From: Parapristionchus giblindavisi
Lineage: Eukaryota; Nematoda; Chromadorea; Rhabditida; Diplogasteridae
Reading direction: 5' to 3'
Assembly: GCA_943737045.1 (NCBI GenBank)
Contig: CALSFV010000030.1
Coordinates: 934,681 to 998,680, forward strand
DNA: 64,000 bases
The translations under genes were made by a program, and so were the position numbers. The notes below the pieces were generated by a model, which worked only from the letters and a program-made list of their open reading frames with translations, had not been told where the DNA came from and did no database searches. Every line of letters begins with the position of its first letter. Position 1 is the stretch's first letter. This document shows, piece by piece, positions 61,301 to 64,000 of the stretch.

Positions 61301-63416
61301 GAGTTATATGTACTGATTGAAAACTAAAGATTTAATCACAAATACATAATAAAAGGGACAATTGATGGTGTTGTGCTGATTTTCAGAAATTCTTTCAGTG
61401 TTAAAGCAATGTTGATCTACGCAGGTCAGATATCAAAGTCAAGTGTGGTTAAAGGGAGCGTAACCTTTGTCAAATATGGTAGGTTAAAACTGCCTGGGGA
61501 AAGGGATTCTGACTCTCACAACGAAAAATGGCTCTCTTGTATTTGTAATTTTGCCAAGAACATATTGATATGTGAAGGAAGAATATACTTCATCGAATTC
61601 TGGCCACTAGAGACCTCCAAACTGCTATATACCTTTGAATTTCTCTTATTTCTAGAGATACAGAAGTGAAATCTTGAAATCTTCCTCGATATGACATCCG
61701 CTCTTTCGAATGAGCCTACTCTCGATGCCCAATTCCGAAAAATTTAAATATGCAAATTTTAAAAATTTCGAATTTCGATACAAAAGTAGGCTCATTCGAA
61801 AGAGCGGATGTGATACCGTGGAAGATTTCAAGGTTTCACTTATGTATCTCTAGAAATAAGAGAACGACAGCGCCTTAATTCAAAGGCATATACCAGTTTG
61901 GCGGTATCTACTGGCCACTAGAGACCGCCAAATGCATATTGAAAGTCATATTTAAATGAGAAGGGAGATTGGCCAATCTGCTCTCCTTTGTTGTGCTTTT
62001 CATTTTCTTTTCTTGACATATATTCAATCGGCTGCACTCTCATTCTATCTCACGGCCACGGACAATTACTTTGTCAAGATGAGTTTGGCCAAACGCATAT
62101 TGGAAGGCATATATAGCCGCATCGAAGTCATTCGCATATCACGATATGACATAGGTACGGTCAATCTCCTCTCGAGAAGGAAAATTCACTCCACTCATTT
62201 TCTCATTCGACTACGGCATATAGCAGTTTGGCGGTCTCTACTACTCCTCTCTATCATTTCGCGTAGAAACCGACCCTCATCTCGGTTGTGGTGGTGAATT
62301 TTGTGCCAACCACAAAATGATTGATAGAATGATTAAATGAGAGTCTTTCTCCTCTTTTCCTAAACTCTCTCATTCTAATCCAATTTTATTTCCATTCCCA
62401 TATATTCTGGTATCTCAAAACTTAAGTAAATCTACTTAAAATACGTCACTGACTTGAAGTTTACTTTAAGTAAATTTCAAGTGAGAGTGAAAGCACTCGA
62501 TTCTTTCTCTCCGGTTTAGTCGAGAGCTCTCCCATCTTGAGGAGAAACCGAAGAAGCAGAATGCCTGTGAGACAATCAATCAATGTGGGGAAGGTGCCTT
62601 ACAATATGAATATGAACACTCTAGGTTACCGTAGATAACGTAAGGTAGAGTACCTATATGTTAATATGAACGAAATCTAAGTTAAAATCATTCCCGTAGT
62701 GTTCCCGTGATCTCTATCATGAAAGTTTCCACGCGTTAAACGTATTGACAAAGGTTACTATCCTTAAAATAAAGCTAATGAAACTATTCAAAGATTATTG
62801 AAATATAAACAAAGTTGAACAAAACCGTCATAAAAGCACATTTTTGTTTAGCAAATGAAGAGGAATAAGGGGTGCTCGTATTTGGAATGAAAGTAAGTTG
62901 CTGGGAAGATCAATATAACACTGTATGCAATGACCGTATGAAAATCACTTGTACATCACTTGTTCATTATTATAGACGTGGAGTACTTGTAGTTGTCTTG
63001 TTTAAAGAACTATTTACCGGCGCAGTTTATGGATGGAGTCAGTTTGAAGTTGGCATGCCTTGTCTCCCACCTGTAGCCCTCAACGTCTACTTATAACTCT
63101 ATAATAACATTTTGACACCACAATGTTTCAGACATTATGTTGTGTAATGCTTAATTCATGTTATGTGAATGATGATTTCCATACATATCGTAATATCTAA
63201 ATAATGCACCTTTGGCGTTACTAAGTAATGAAAAAAATAACACAGTTTGTCCTTTATTTAAACGGTTCAGATATATGAAAAAGAGAGAACAAGATCCAAA
63301 CATAACGAACAATTATGAATGTATTATAATAATACAATAAGAGATAATTGTGACATATTGGATATTAGAATGTAGATAATTGTTCCTGAAAAAATATATC
63401 AATTATACAAATTCAT
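61301..63416. other. Spacer between composite element and RING copy 5
   Basis: No supported gene. It contains a long palindrome at about 61607-61915 (GAGACCTCCAAACTG.. against ..GAGACCGCCAAATG, with inner pairing AGGCTCATTCGAAAGAGCGGA), and a part-copy of the 45249-45474 palindromic element at 62408-62485. Open frames at 61373-61669, 61956-62297 and 62872-63096 show no domain and no splice context. Confidence 0.55.
61607..61915. repeat. Inverted repeat of about 300 bp
   Basis: The arms pair over GACATCCGCTCTTTCGAATG / CATTCGAAAGAGCGGATGT in the middle and TATATACCTTTGAAT.. / ..ATTCAAAGGCATATA and TCTCTTATTTCTAGAGATA / TATCTCTAGAAATAAGAGA towards the ends. The outer GCCAAA/TTTGGCGGT phrases recur again at about 62080-62240, so it may be part of a larger decayed foldback. 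Confidence 0.7.
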
Positions 63417-63420
63417 TTAA

Positions 63421-63533
63421 AGGGACTGAGACCTTTGTCAACGGTCTCTTCAACTCTCTACGCTCTCTCATTGTTAGAAAACAGAGAAATAGTGCGCGCA
63501 ATGAAGAGGCCATTGAGAGAGGTCACTCTCCCT
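63421..63533. mobile_element. Intact 113-bp TTAA MITE
   Basis: AGGGACTGAGACC and the near-complement GGTCACTCTCCCT are flanked by TTAA (63417-63420, 63534-63537). It is the intact form of the MITE that is split at 20214-22548. It lies 45 bases beyond the donor of the last recognisable exon of RING copy 5. Confidence 0.8.
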
Positions 63534-63577
63534 TTAAAATGATCTTGCAAAGATCAGAAAAAGTAAAGTAAACTCAC

Positions 63578-63958
63578 TCTAGTCAATCTAATAGCATTGT
63601 CTATAGAATCAACGATAACATTAGCAGATTGAATGAATGTATCACTAAATTCATCGACTGTCGATTTCAGTTCATTCGCTTCCTAAATAATGTTATTTAT
63701 GTTTAAAATAAACATGTTGATACATACTTCCAGTGTGAGAATAGAATCTGCAGCATTGAAAAGTTGCTCACGAAGTTGCACATTCGACATTTTCTGAACC
63801 TCGCATAATTGTTATATAAATTGTTTTAATAATTAAATTACCATTATAAGATCATTTTGTAAATCAATAAATAATTGACACTTCGATATTATTTCCTCTT
63901 TTTTCGACTCTATTTCTTCTTTCTTCATTCTAACATATTCTCGTGATTTAGTACGGAG
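63578..63958 (-). CDS. RING/B-box/coiled-coil family, copy 5, inverted and partial
   Basis: Three exons on the minus strand match exons 15-17 of copy 2 in length and sequence: 63958-63842 (117 nt, KKEEIESKKEE), 63793-63728 (66 nt, QLREQL), 63682-63578 (105 nt, TVDEFSDTF..NAIRLTR). They encode the C-terminal coiled coil. The RING and N-terminal region lie beyond the right edge. The usual short last exon (E-L-STF) is not found; a TTAA MITE sits where it should be, and a substitute end reading IILKGE from an AG near 63545 is possible but unproven. Confidence 0.82.
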
Positions 63959-64000
63959 CTGAGCAAATACAATTTTCATACATTTAAAAAAATGTGTTAA

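Noticed and set aside
62872..63096. 74-codon open frame near the right end
   Set aside because: No family resemblance and no splice or polyadenylation context; it is consistent with chance in AT-rich DNA.

Overview
This window is nuclear DNA from a nematode, most likely a rhabditid. The signs are small AT-rich introns ending in TTTCAG-type acceptors, candidate spliced-leader acceptors 7-15 bases before start codons, a TRIM-NHL gene of nhl-1 type, a nematode-style carboxylesterase and a C. elegans-like tRNA-Arg. The species cannot be named from sequence alone. All exon chains were spliced by hand from splice consensus, frame and comparison between paralogues.

Layout. Positions 1-3.1 kb hold repeats, including a hAT MITE with an 8-bp target duplication and a TTAA MITE carrying a tRNA-like block. 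Positions 3.1-12.6 kb (minus) hold a complete 16-exon nhl-1-like gene (980 codons: RING, B-box, coiled coil, six NHL repeats). tRNA-Arg(TCG) is at 15.0 kb. A complete 19-exon carboxylesterase (541 codons, catalytic triad intact) runs plus from 15.5 to 25.0 kb; its eighth intron is swollen to 5.8 kb by nested inverted-repeat elements.

From 25.4 kb to the right end the window is an accessory region: four head-to-tail copies, plus one inverted partial copy, of a gene family encoding a novel N-terminal region followed by a C3HC4 RING, a B-box-like zinc finger and a coiled coil. Copies 2, 3 and 4 give clean frames of 512, 557 and 483 codons; copy 1 gives 474 codons but has lost one exon. Each full copy is preceded by a duplicated pyrimidine-rich block holding a TGACCT/AGGTCA everted repeat, and by an acceptor 7 bases before the ATG. 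The C-terminal tails differ: short, Gly/Ser-rich, or hydrophobic.

Mobile DNA fills the spaces: a mariner relic, a Tc1 relic, a 2.3 kb TA-flanked element, a near-perfect 2 kb palindrome, a family with CAAGGGAATG ends and 3-bp TNA target duplications, several TTAA MITEs and three hAT-like MITEs. The most striking is a 6.55 kb composite (54.7-61.3 kb) whose 630-bp inverted arms enclose a gene, now broken, that I cannot assign to a family. tRNA-like pol III promoter blocks recur inside several of these inverted-repeat elements.

The conserved genes lie in the first 25 kb, where introns often carry GATCTTT heptamer arrays. These arrays are absent from the RING-family region, so the two halves look like compartments with different histories.
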